From contig JAAXIK010000219.1 of assembly GCA_012270385.1 (NCBI GenBank), positions 1 to 56,076 of the forward strand: a stretch of DNA of 56,076 nucleotides. The letters run 5' to 3'. A program made the position numbers and the translations under genes. The stretch is from Rubripirellula sp. Its GTDB lineage: Bacteria > Planctomycetota > Planctomycetia > Pirellulales > Pirellulaceae. The stretch's first letter is position 1. Every line of letters starts with the position of its first letter. A model generated the notes under the pieces. It was given only the letters and a program-made list of their open reading frames with translations, was not told the DNA's origin and made no database searches. Of the stretch, positions 46,832 through 55,492 are shown one piece after another.

Positions 46832-47512
46832 CTAAGTTTTCTGTGGATCCAGGTACTCACCAATCTTTTCCTTCAGTTTTTCAAACTGGATTGGCTCAGG
46901 CCAATTATAAAAGCCTTCGATTTCCCCGGATGGGTCAACAAGCACGAACCTTTCGGTATGAAACTGCTTGTTGACGGGTTGCCGGAAAACCTCAGCCCCT
47001 ACTCTTCGTATGTAAGTGAGGTCCCCGGTCAGAAATAACCATTGGTTTGGATCTGCGTCAAATCTGGCAGCATACTCTGTTAATTGCTCTGGAGTATCCT
47101 TCTCGGGATCAACCGAGATTGCGACGAAACGAACCGATTGGCCAGCGAACTGTTCCTGCAATTCTTTAATCTTTTGATTTTGCTGAACACAGATGCTGGG
47201 ACAAGTACTGAAGAAAAAACTGACGACGTACGGCGTCCCAAGTAAATCCTCACTAGAGATCAAATCGCCGCTACGCTCGATGAGCTCGAACTGGCTTAAC
47301 CAATCCGCGCCATCAGGAGGATGTGAAACTTCGGGGTTTTCAATACTCGCAATTTCATCCTCTGAAAGCCCATCGATGACAGAATCATTTGTGTAGACAA
47401 TCTCATCAGCAGGAGGCTGGTTCGGATTTGAACCCGATCGAATGGACCTGATTGTCAATCCAAGGATAACACCGATGGCTAGGATTGTGCTGATATGAAT
47501 AAATGATTTCAT
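46832..47512 (-). CDS. SCO1/SenC-family copper chaperone
   Basis: A 226-residue thioredoxin-fold protein anchored by one N-terminal helix (STILAIGVILGLTIRSI). The copper site has the Cys pair in FFFSTCPSICVQQNQ and the downstream His in NKQFHTERFVLVD. SCO proteins deliver copper to the CuA centre of cytochrome c oxidase. It is the last gene of the oxidase-assembly cluster with ctaA and ctaB, separated from ctaB by ~205 bp. It ends at TAG. Confidence 0.92.
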   Translation of the reverse strand: MKSFIHISTILAIGVILGLTIRSIRSGSNPNQPPADEIVYTNDSVIDGLSEDEIASIENPEVSHPPDGADWLSQFELIERSGDLISSEDLLGTPYVVSFFFSTCPSICVQQNQKIKELQEQFAGQSVRFVAISVDPEKDTPEQLTEYAARFDADPNQWLFLTGDLTYIRRVGAEVFRQPVNKQFHTERFVLVDPSGEIEGFYNWPEPIQFEKLKEKIGEYLDPQKT

Positions 47513-47717
47513 TTGGGATCTATTCCGACTGGTGATGAACGTATCTGAGTGAACGCGTCTAAACGCTCATGCAAAGCGTTCTTAATTTGCCTAATTCAGG
47601 AACTCATCATCGGTGCGAGGCTCGGTCAGTTGAGTATTTTCATACACGGTTGCAACTGCCCTGATCAATTGTCGAGCAAAAATACTTACACGATTCGTTC
47701 CAAGAACACCGACTCAG

Positions 47718-48815
47718 CTACCCAAGCAAGGTAGCCGTGACGATAGCCAAAACTAATGGCAAAACCACTAATGACTTCCGCAGCAAAAGTCGAGCAATTT
47801 GATCATCCGGTGATCTCAAGAATTTAATGGAAGCGTTAAGCATTGGCCAACTCACTACCAGCGTGCAAATGGAGGCGATTCCGGCGCCGGTTATTGTTGA
47901 TCTCATCCAACAAAGGGCACAAGCACAACCAATCAGAAGAATCGAGCCCATCACGCTTTGAATACCTGCACTCTTCCCCGTTGGATCCACAGTGGTTGAC
48001 ATTTGAAAACCAGCTTCAGCATATTGCTTACGGTACATCCATGCGATCGCCATGAAATGAGGATACTGCCAAGCAGCAAGGATTCCCACCAAAAGCCAAC
48101 CAGTCGCATCAGTCAATTCGCCGCCGGCGGCCGTATAACCCATTAACATCGGTAATGCACCTGCTACCGCCCCCACGCTAGTATTCCATGCGGTACGCGT
48201 CTTCATGGGCGTATAAACCAAAACATACAAGAGCCAAGTGGCAGCACCCACCATCGCAGGGGTGGCGCTGAACTTTGAAAAAAGGATGACAGATCCGGCA
48301 ATACCCAGCACTCCGGCAAAAATTGACCCTACTCGCGAAGGAAGCCTTGCCGCGGCCAAGGGACGGTCTGCGGTGCGTGTCATCCTCTTGTCAATCTGAC
48401 GCTCCCAGACTTGGTTAGCTGTGCCTGCGCTGGCGGCAATCAAGCCCGTACCCATCAACAACCAGATCAAAGCAGGCATCCCCAAAGCTTGCCCCGCTCC
48501 GATTAGTGCGGTCGCTATCGTAGTGACCAGAATCATGATCACTATTCGGGGCTTCGTCAGCTCGATTAGATCTCTACAAAGCTGACTCAATTGGAAAACC
48601 TTCTTATTATCGCAATGATCGATACCCTCACTCGGAAACGAGACTAAGGGACTCGAGTCCTCTAACAACGACGCGTAAGAAGCTTTCTTGTCTAGAACGT
48701 CAGGATCTGCTGTCGACGCAACTTCTCCTAGAGAATCACTACTCCCGGCCAATTCTGTCGGTTGAGGCGAATCAGAGTTAACCTCTGCATCGATAATCAA
48801 TGTATCAGTAGTCAT
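47718..48815 (-). CDS. ctaB: protohaem IX farnesyltransferase (haem O synthase)
   Basis: A ~365-residue UbiA-family membrane prenyltransferase that makes haem O from haem B. An unusual ~80-residue polar N-terminal extension precedes the core, which begins LTKPRIVIMILVTTIATALIGAG. The prenyl-binding motif is N-Q-V-W-E-R-Q-I-D-K-R-M-x-R-T-x-D-R-P-L. The second aspartate-type region is YTPMKTRTAWNT, followed by WQYPHFMAIAWMYRKQYAEAGF. ATG at 48815 (or GTG 48818) lies directly after the ctaA stop. It ends at TAG. Confidence 0.94.
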   Translation of the reverse strand: MTTDTLIIDAEVNSDSPQPTELAGSSDSLGEVASTADPDVLDKKASYASLLEDSSPLVSFPSEGIDHCDNKKVFQLSQLCRDLIELTKPRIVIMILVTTIATALIGAGQALGMPALIWLLMGTGLIAASAGTANQVWERQIDKRMTRTADRPLAAARLPSRVGSIFAGVLGIAGSVILFSKFSATPAMVGAATWLLYVLVYTPMKTRTAWNTSVGAVAGALPMLMGYTAAGGELTDATGWLLVGILAAWQYPHFMAIAWMYRKQYAEAGFQMSTTVDPTGKSAGIQSVMGSILLIGCACALCWMRSTITGAGIASICTLVVSWPMLNASIKFLRSPDDQIARLLLRKSLVVLPLVLAIVTATLLG

Positions 48816-48818
48816 CAC

Positions 48819-49889
48819 TCAGGAAAACGCTTGACCTACAGAAACGGATGACTCACTTTGCCTCTCGAAATCAGAATCCGCGGATTCCGCAGCGAAGGCG
48901 AGGTAGCGAGTACGCAAAAGTCGCAAGATTAACATGGTAGAAACCGCCAGAATCAGAGATCCCACAGCCACATGGGCAGTGACCACGATCGAATCCCAAA
49001 ATCCTTTCGCCTGAATGAGATACTGAGAAGCACCGGGAATAGCCTGGATAATGGATGAACCTAGGATGCCAGGCCAGCCATAATTAGCGACCCAAGTTCC
49101 CACACCGAGAGCGATTTGTACTGTTATGGATATTAGCAGGACCAACACCGGACGGGCTAGTGTCAAATCGCCGCACCCCCTAAACCTTCGGAAAGCGGCC
49201 ACGCTGAGGAACCATAAGAGCACTGCAACAGAGATATGCTGAGCAACGGTTGTCGTGAATTCTCCTGGCAACGCATCCGGCAGAATGTGTCGCACTCTTG
49301 CCCCGAGCATCCCCTGGGTGTAACTCAAAATGAGTACCGAGGCGGCCAAAGCGATATTCCATTTTCCATGTTGCGGGTCGTTCAAATCCCCCCTAGCTCG
49401 CCGCCAAGTTTGGCTAGTGACTACGGCTGTAGCGACGCATAAGGAAAAGAAAGCCGGACCGACGCAACCATGGACCATAGCCAATGTTCGATCGCTCAGG
49501 ACAACACGCATACCCCCTAACAAACCCTGCGTAATCACCATCCCGAGCAGTGCGATGGACAGAATCCTTACCCATCTTCGCGGTTCGTGACGATGAGCGA
49601 AAAACAGAATCAAGATCGCGACAAATCCGACGAACGCTCCAAGTAATCGATGGCCATGTTCAATGAACAGATCAAAAGGCCCAAGCAACCACGTATCGAG
49701 GGGGTAAAGAAATAAGTTGTAGCCGTAAGTACCTGGCCAATCCGGGACAGCCATTCCAGCATCGTAGGTCGTTACTAGACCTCCGACCCAAATTAACGGC
49801 CAGACCATACAGACAGCGAGTACGGCCAGTCGGTGTACAGATTTGGCCGGTGGAGTTGTATAGGATTCCGTGGAATCGCGAGCCGTCAT
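48819..49889 (-). CDS. ctaA: haem A synthase
   Basis: A 356-residue eight-helix membrane protein of the COX15/CtaA family that oxidises the haem O methyl group to give haem A. The conserved segments are GGLVTTYDAGMAVPDWPGTYGYN, EHGHRLLGAFVG, QGLLGGMRV, AHVAVGSL and QHISVAVLL, with the haem-ligand histidines. It is in the same operon as ctaB, whose start directly follows, and 17 bp after a small membrane protein. With SCO and ctaB it points to an aa3-type oxidase in this organism. Confidence 0.93.
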   Translation of the reverse strand: MTARDSTESYTTPPAKSVHRLAVLAVCMVWPLIWVGGLVTTYDAGMAVPDWPGTYGYNLFLYPLDTWLLGPFDLFIEHGHRLLGAFVGFVAILILFFAHRHEPRRWVRILSIALLGMVITQGLLGGMRVVLSDRTLAMVHGCVGPAFFSLCVATAVVTSQTWRRARGDLNDPQHGKWNIALAASVLILSYTQGMLGARVRHILPDALPGEFTTTVAQHISVAVLLWFLSVAAFRRFRGCGDLTLARPVLVLLISITVQIALGVGTWVANYGWPGILGSSIIQAIPGASQYLIQAKGFWDSIVVTAHVAVGSLILAVSTMLILRLLRTRYLAFAAESADSDFERQSESSVSVGQAFS

Positions 49890-49905
49890 TCAAAAACCTA
49901 TTCGT

Positions 49906-50109
49906 CTAAGGACGCATCCACCGGAATAAAAGCTGTCCTACAATCGCACCTGTTACACAGCCCACAGACCAAAAACAAGCCAACTCCACCAGTCCATCAC
50001 GCTCCAGAGCCCTGGTCGTGTAGTAGCAGAGCAGTAGCCCTAGGCAAGCCCCCGCGGAACGGAAATGCTTCTCTGACAGCCTCATGGATCTTCGTTGGTA
50101 ACGCTCCAA
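49906..50109 (-). CDS. small membrane protein in the oxidase-assembly operon
   Basis: A 67-residue protein with two hydrophobic helices (about residues 19-33 and 42-63) and a basic N-terminus. It begins 6 bp after the cytochrome c gene and ends 17 bp before ctaA, so it fits tightly in the operon and is probably real. TTG at 50109 is the first start; an ATG at 50085 is a good alternative. No family recognised. The position suggests a role in haem A or oxidase assembly. It ends at TAG. Confidence 0.6.
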   Translation of the reverse strand: MERYQRRSMRLSEKHFRSAGACLGLLLCYYTTRALERDGLVELACFWSVGCVTGAIVGQLLFRWMRP

Positions 50110-50115
50110 GCCAAA

Positions 50116-51345
50116 TCACTTGTCCTGCAGGGAATGTAAATAGCTCACCAAGTCCCAAATCTGTGCTTCTGTTAAACCCTTTCCGTTTTCCTCATTCACC
50201 AACGTGACTCCCGGCATCGGTGTTCCCGCGATACCTTGTCGGATTAGTTGAAACAAGCGAACAGGATCGTCTCCACCGCGAAGAACTCCATTCTTCAGTT
50301 TCCGGGGATAAATCGGTCTCGGCCGGTGTGCGCCAACCTCTCGAAACGTTTGCAAAGCATCTTTGTCGTTTGGGGAAATCCCCAGCCGCGTAGTGTATTC
50401 CTTAGTCCAGTCGTCATAATCAAGCGTTGCTACCCCACCGCTGCCGTCTACCCCGTGACATCCAACACAGTTCGCAATTTTGCCGTGAAATAACTCCCTA
50501 CCGCGAGAAATCCCAGCGTCGTCCTCCAGGATGTTGAAGGAGATTAATCTCTGCTCCTCATCCGGATCTTTTGCCGCGACCCATTGCCCCACAATTCGCT
50601 CAAGATTGCTGACAATCACCTGCTTTGACTGTTCATCTCCGGGAAATTGAAGCCGCTCCCCATCACTCAATGCCTCTTCACCGTAGCCCAGCGACGAAAC
50701 CGAAATCCGGAGTAATCGCCTTTCTAATTCACCACGAACAGAGAGATAAATGACGTAATCAATGAGTGCTTCAACGTCATCCTGAGCGAGAAGTGAAAAA
50801 GAAGGCATCCCCGTGCCAGCAATGCCATTTTCTAACACCCTTCGAAGATCTTCCCTCGATGGCTTCTCGGCTCGATCTGTTAATTTCCATTTAAAAATAC
50901 CCGGACGAAAATCACGTGGGTAAGGATTCTGGAACTGGCTTGCAGGCCCGCGACCGTTACCCGAGACACCATGGCAGACAACGCAATGCTCCTGGAAGAG
51001 CCCCAAGTGCGTTCCATCCTGCTCGCTGCTCACACCCCCAGCAGCCCTTCGGAGTCGCTCTGTTTGAACTAAAGTCTCCTCCGAAATAAGGTCTTGGGGC
51101 CAAGTCGGACTTTCCGGAGTTCCGAAAAGTGTCTCAATAACTTTGGTCACATCCTCTTGAGCTTGACCCATGTCAACCGATTCAGATTTGGCCAGCGTAA
51201 GCGAGAACACCTCATTTGGGTCGAATTTCTCGATTCGAGAATCGCATCCTACAAGTGTTACAACTGATACGAAGATTAGAGCAATATTGCTGCGCCGGCA
51301 CACAGATTTACTCGATTTTTTAGGGCGGTGAATCAACAAATACAT
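50116..51345 (-). CDS. dihaem cytochrome c lipoprotein
   Basis: A 409-residue protein with an N-terminal signal and a lipobox-like VTLVGC, so probably lipid-anchored outside the inner membrane. Two class I cytochrome c modules are present: CVVCHGVSGNGRGPA followed by GTGMPSFSLL with the Met ligand, and CVGCHGVDGSGG followed by AGTPMPGVTLVNEENG. Linker residues ~215-290 have no assigned domain. The gene lies upstream of the haem A synthase cluster and may feed electrons to the oxidase or sense it. The long basic stretch before the hydrophobic core makes the exact start uncertain. Confidence 0.85.
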   Translation of the reverse strand: MYLLIHRPKKSSKSVCRRSNIALIFVSVVTLVGCDSRIEKFDPNEVFSLTLAKSESVDMGQAQEDVTKVIETLFGTPESPTWPQDLISEETLVQTERLRRAAGGVSSEQDGTHLGLFQEHCVVCHGVSGNGRGPASQFQNPYPRDFRPGIFKWKLTDRAEKPSREDLRRVLENGIAGTGMPSFSLLAQDDVEALIDYVIYLSVRGELERRLLRISVSSLGYGEEALSDGERLQFPGDEQSKQVIVSNLERIVGQWVAAKDPDEEQRLISFNILEDDAGISRGRELFHGKIANCVGCHGVDGSGGVATLDYDDWTKEYTTRLGISPNDKDALQTFREVGAHRPRPIYPRKLKNGVLRGGDDPVRLFQLIRQGIAGTPMPGVTLVNEENGKGLTEAQIWDLVSYLHSLQDK

Positions 51346-51423
51346 CTACGTTATTTACCGTGTTTCGTTGCGACCACTAACCCAATGAAACAGACAGAAA
51401 GTCCTATGTCGAGGTAAATCAGC

Positions 51424-51448
51424 AACGGCCAGTTTTCCACTGGCCGTT
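51424..51448. repeat. perfect inverted repeat between cupredoxin-like and cytochrome c genes
   Basis: AACGGCCAGT (51424-51433), five-base spacer, ACTGGCCGTT (51439-51448). There is no T-run on either side, so it is more likely an mRNA stability hairpin or operator than a terminator. Confidence 0.6.
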
Positions 51449-51498
51449 ACCGTTCATTGACTACAGAGAATCAAGCGATTGACTCGCCGACTCTCACC

Positions 51499-52269
51499 TC
51501 AGTTTACTGAGAATGAGTCTGCTGGAATAACAATAGTACCCATGTCATTCATTCCCGGTTTGATTTCAAATTCAAATCGGCTTCGACTCCATTTTTCCGA
51601 TTTGCCCTCCATCATCACCTCACTGATGCGAGCCGACTCGTGATTTACTCGGAAGGTGTGTTCACCAACGGGAATGTCTTTGATCACGATCTCCCCCTTC
51701 TCATTGCTAACCGATGCGAAAGGATGATCAAGCACTAACAACAAGGCTTTCATCCAAGGGTGAATATTACATCGCACCTCAACAATTCCTGGTTCACTAT
51801 CGGTGAGTTCCACTTTGACATCCTGATTCGGTGGAATCATAGGATTTTTTGCTGCGTTGTTAAAAAATTGCAGGTTTGCATTGTGTCCCACCGAGTCTGA
51901 ATTCACCACTTTGAGAGTATCGCCAACCTGTGTGATCACCACATGCGGTTCAAACCGGCAAGCATCGTTGTCGAGAGTGATTTCTCGTTTGGCAGCGGGA
52001 ACAGGATCAATCTTTGATCCTCCCCTTCCGGTGTACAGTTGCACCACGACATTCTTGATTCCCTTGGTTTCGCCATCAACGATCAAAGATTCATCAATGA
52101 GCCCTTGCTTACCGCAAAATGCAACATCGGCAGTTACTTTAACGTCACCGAGTTTCGGAGCATCACCACCATACTCAAATCGGATTTTCAAATCCCCGGT
52201 CTCTGCGGCAACACTCACTAATGGTGCAATCAAAACGAAAGCGTATGCGAAGAAATTTTGAATCGTCAT
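51499..52269 (-). CDS. exported cupredoxin-like protein (planctomycete methylamine-utilisation-like)
   Basis: A 256-residue exported protein with a signal peptide ending near SVAAE. The middle part is plastocyanin-like: VITQVGDTLKVVNSDSVGHNANL with a candidate copper His, and VEVRCNIHPWMKALLLV, giving Cys, His and Met ligands (C-x2-H-x2-M). The last ~70 residues look like a carboxypeptidase-regulatory beta sandwich (GEIVIKDIPVGEHTFRVNHE). The ATG at 52269 (TTG two codons earlier) is the start. It is upstream of the cytochrome c gene and likely shares electron-transfer duty. Confidence 0.8.
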   Translation of the reverse strand: MTIQNFFAYAFVLIAPLVSVAAETGDLKIRFEYGGDAPKLGDVKVTADVAFCGKQGLIDESLIVDGETKGIKNVVVQLYTGRGGSKIDPVPAAKREITLDNDACRFEPHVVITQVGDTLKVVNSDSVGHNANLQFFNNAAKNPMIPPNQDVKVELTDSEPGIVEVRCNIHPWMKALLLVLDHPFASVSNEKGEIVIKDIPVGEHTFRVNHESARISEVMMEGKSEKWSRSRFEFEIKPGMNDMGTIVIPADSFSVN

Positions 52270-52275
52270 TCTCAA

Positions 52276-52995
52276 CGGATCGACTCCAAAAAGCGTTAAC
52301 TTGTCTCAACGGTGAGTGATAATCGTGCCAACTCACCGAATTGGCAAAGTATTTACCACGGCCTCAGGCCGCCAACACTGCGCCAAATTTGTCTACGTAA
52401 TAGCCCGCCGCGAATCGTCATGATTCAAATTCGGGCAGGCCTCAGCGAAACCTACAAAGCTCGCCATGGCTAGCGGGATGAACAGGAATCCAGTCCGCTA
52501 CCTCTAAGTTTAACCACGGAGATTGATTTTTGGACCGGTCACGTGTGAAATAGACCACGCTTTCCTATTCGTTAGTTTACCCTAACCCTTGAAATCGCTA
52601 GAGTTTTAGCGATTAGCGATGGCTCCTTCGCAGCAACGAAAGACCAAAACAGAACCCCTCTGCAGATGCATCTGGTCATCCATGGGGTCATTCACACGAT
52701 TCTCTGTGACAGTGTGAGAAGTCAGCCGCCTCCAAGTGCAGGTTGATTCTGCCAGATCCTTGGGTAGACCACGGATGAGTACGGACTCATTCGGACGCCT
52801 TGATTTTTAAACGAAGCGATTCTTTTAGGGCTTTTTTGAAATCATGGAGGACACCTCCAACTTGGCCGGTGTCGAAGAAAGACTCCAATGTTTACATTCC
52901 TTGTACGAAGCATATGCTTCATCGGACTGGGTGCGATGGAATCTCCGTAAGCTGCCAAATCGCACGTTAAATCACATTACCCCTAGGTTGGACTC
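52276..52995. other. 720-bp non-coding region upstream of purD
   Basis: The longest gap in the window, between two divergent genes. I found no gene, tRNA or known RNA. It contains several short hairpins: GCTCGCCATGGCTAGC (near-palindrome), TCGCTA with TAGCGA, and ATGAGT (52775-52780) with ACTCAT (52785-52790). It may hold promoters for both genes and possibly an unknown RNA. Confidence 0.4.
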
Positions 52996-54291
52996 ATGAA
53001 GGTATTGGTAATTGGAAACGGTGGCCGGGAACACGCGTTGGCTTGGAAGATTTCTCAGAGCCCTCGTGTCACTGAAGTCTATGTTGCCCCTGGTAACGCG
53101 GGTACCGCCATAGATGCGACCAACGTACCGATTCCTGTCACGGACCAAGAAGGTCTTCTCGAATTTGCCAAAGCTAACTCCATTGATCTTACTGTCGTAG
53201 GACCGGAAGCTCCCCTCGTCGATGGTCTAGTTGATCAATTTGAGCAACATGGACTCAAAGTATTTGGTCCCTCTAAAGCAGCGGCTGAGCTCGAGGGAAG
53301 TAAGGTTTTCTGTAAGAACCTTCTCCATACAGCTAATATTCCGACAGCAACCTATCAGAGCTTTCGGACAGCGGAGGAGGCAACCCGATATGTAAAAGAA
53401 CGCTATCCTGAGCCGGATGATGCCGCTGCCGTAGTTGTAAAAGCTGATGGACTGGCCGCAGGTAAAGGAGTGATTGTTTGCGACAGTCGAACGGAAGCCT
53501 TGGAGGCGATTGATCGAATCGCAGAGAGGAAAGAATTTGGAGCTGCAGGTAACGAGCTGATTATCGAGGAAAAATTAGTGGGGATGGAAGCGAGTGTGCT
53601 TGCAATTACGGATGGCGAAACCATCATCACACTTCCCGCAGCTCAAGATCATAAACCTGCATCCGATGGCGATTTAGGTCCGATGACTGGGGGCATGGGT
53701 GCGTACTGCCCGACGCCGATCGTCAACGAAGCAATGATGGAGAGAATTGAAGCAGACGTACTAGTCCCCGTCGTTCATGCAATGAAGCGAGCTAGAAGAC
53801 CCTTTAAAGGGGTTCTTTATGCTGGACTCATGCTCACCTCCTCAGGACCCAAAGTACTGGAATTTAATGTGAGATTTGGCGATCCCGAATGTCAGCCTCT
53901 TCTGATGCGACTAAAAACCGATATCGTCGATCTCCTTGAAGCCACCGCCGACGGAAAGCTTTCGGAACTCGAGCCACTGGAGTGGGACGAGCGTCCGAGT
54001 ACATGTGTGGTGATGGCAAGTGAGGGCTATCCTGGCGATTACGAGAAAGGAAGAGTCATCACCGGCATCGAGTCCGCCGATGCCCTAGAGAATGTCAAGG
54101 TGTTTCACGCAGGGACGAAACTCGAAAACGATCAGATTCTCAATGATGGCGGGCGTGTGCTTGGAGTGACTGCACTTGGAGATTCGATCAGCAAAGCGAA
54201 ACTACAAGCTTACAAAGCAGTAAAAGAAATTCGTTGGCTTGGTGGATGGTGTCGAAAAGATATCAGCGACAAAGCGATCGATATCTCGTAA
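52996..54291 (+). CDS. purD: phosphoribosylamine-glycine ligase
   Basis: A 431-residue ATP-grasp enzyme that makes GAR from phosphoribosylamine and glycine, the second step of purine synthesis. MKVLVIGNGGREHALAWKI, GPEAPLVDGLVDQF, FGPSKAAAELEGSKVF, VVKADGLAAGKGVIVCD, QDHKPASDGDLGPMTGGMGAY and FNVRFGDPECQPLLMRL are intact. ATG at 52996. No other purine gene is adjacent. Confidence 0.96.
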   Translation: MKVLVIGNGGREHALAWKISQSPRVTEVYVAPGNAGTAIDATNVPIPVTDQEGLLEFAKANSIDLTVVGPEAPLVDGLVDQFEQHGLKVFGPSKAAAELEGSKVFCKNLLHTANIPTATYQSFRTAEEATRYVKERYPEPDDAAAVVVKADGLAAGKGVIVCDSRTEALEAIDRIAERKEFGAAGNELIIEEKLVGMEASVLAITDGETIITLPAAQDHKPASDGDLGPMTGGMGAYCPTPIVNEAMMERIEADVLVPVVHAMKRARRPFKGVLYAGLMLTSSGPKVLEFNVRFGDPECQPLLMRLKTDIVDLLEATADGKLSELEPLEWDERPSTCVVMASEGYPGDYEKGRVITGIESADALENVKVFHAGTKLENDQILNDGGRVLGVTALGDSISKAKLQAYKAVKEIRWLGGWCRKDISDKAIDIS

Positions 54292-54470
54292 AAGATTGAT
54301 TGCTGCATGACTAACCTTTGTCAGAACGATCGATTTGAAGACCGGACACTTGTGCCAACCACCGTCATGGAGTGATGCATCTTCACTTCCCATCGATTTA
54401 GGCTCAGAGGCATAAAACAGCTTGCTAAGGGTCTGGGCAAATTGAACTCATCCCAGACCGCTTACTCTGC

Positions 54471-55376
54471 TTATCGACGACACATCGACAAGATCCGTCG
54501 ATGTCCTGCGAGATCCTTGATAAAGTGGATCTTCTCAAACAATTTGGATTTGTCTGCTAACTCCATACAAGCCTCAGCAATCATCGGACTCAATTCAACG
54601 ATACAGTGCCCACCGGTTAGCAAGCGGGATTCACATAACTGTACGATCCGACTGATGATTTCAGTACCTTGCTCACCAGCCACTAATGCCGATTTAGGCT
54701 CGAACTCCCTCACCGTGGGACTGAGATCTAAATACTCGCTCTCGCTTATATAGGGCGGATTGCTACAAATCATTGAGAACCGCGCGGGCTCCTCAACTTG
54801 ATCAAACAAATCACTCTTAACAAATCGAATCTGCTGGTCAACTTCATGTTGCTCTGCGTTCCAAGCCGCAATTTCAATTGCGGTCTCACTAATGTCTGTC
54901 GCCACAATTCGGCTCTTAGGGAGCTGCTTGGCAAGGGTGACGGCAATAACACCACTTCCCGTGCCGATATCTGCGATCCAACACTCTGTGTTGTCGGGTA
55001 GATTTGCAGCACAATCAAGTGCTTCAACAATTAAGTGCTCTGTCTCGGGTCTGGGGATCAGAGTTGCCTCACTCACTCGGAAAGATAGCGAATAGAATTC
55101 GCGGTATCCCACAATCTGGGCAACAGGCATGCCATTTCCGCGTCGTCGAACCATCTCCCGAAAAGCCACTCTCTCTTCATCAGAAGGCTCCTTCGCATAC
55201 GAAGTATAGAGCTCTACTCGTGTGCATGACATCGCGTGAGCAAGCAGTATTTCGGCGTCGAGGCGGGGTGAATCGCTTTCTTTGGATCGGAAAAAATCGG
55301 TCGTCCACTGCAGCAACCTAAGCACTGTCCATGGCGATTCGTTCGTCTGAGTGTTCTCGTTTTTACCTTGACTCAA
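54471..55376 (-). CDS. prmC: release factor glutamine methyltransferase
   Basis: A 301-residue SAM-dependent enzyme that methylates the glutamine of the GGQ motif of RF1 and RF2. The SAM-binding IADIGTGSGVIAVTLAKQLP, the ATDISETAIEIA strand and the catalytic NPPYISESEY are all present; the N-terminal helical domain binds the release factor. The start is probably a TTG at 55376. prfA lies directly upstream on the same strand (116 bp), the common prfA-prmC order, so the enzyme and its substrate are probably co-expressed. Confidence 0.94.
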   Translation of the reverse strand: MSQGKNENTQTNESPWTVLRLLQWTTDFFRSKESDSPRLDAEILLAHAMSCTRVELYTSYAKEPSDEERVAFREMVRRRGNGMPVAQIVGYREFYSLSFRVSEATLIPRPETEHLIVEALDCAANLPDNTECWIADIGTGSGVIAVTLAKQLPKSRIVATDISETAIEIAAWNAEQHEVDQQIRFVKSDLFDQVEEPARFSMICSNPPYISESEYLDLSPTVREFEPKSALVAGEQGTEIISRIVQLCESRLLTGGHCIVELSPMIAEACMELADKSKLFEKIHFIKDLAGHRRILSMCRR

Positions 55377-55492
55377 CTCAAAGATTCCAACTCAAAAAGA
55401 ATACTTACTGAGGAAATCGAGGAAGAGGAAATCCTCAATTTTGACTTACCGCCTAGAAACTTTAGTAACCAGACGAGCTTGATCTATCTCGC

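Noticed and set aside
47415-47440. tRNA T-arm-like string (TTTGAACCCG)
   Set aside because: It lies in the SCO coding sequence and no tRNA cloverleaf can be drawn.
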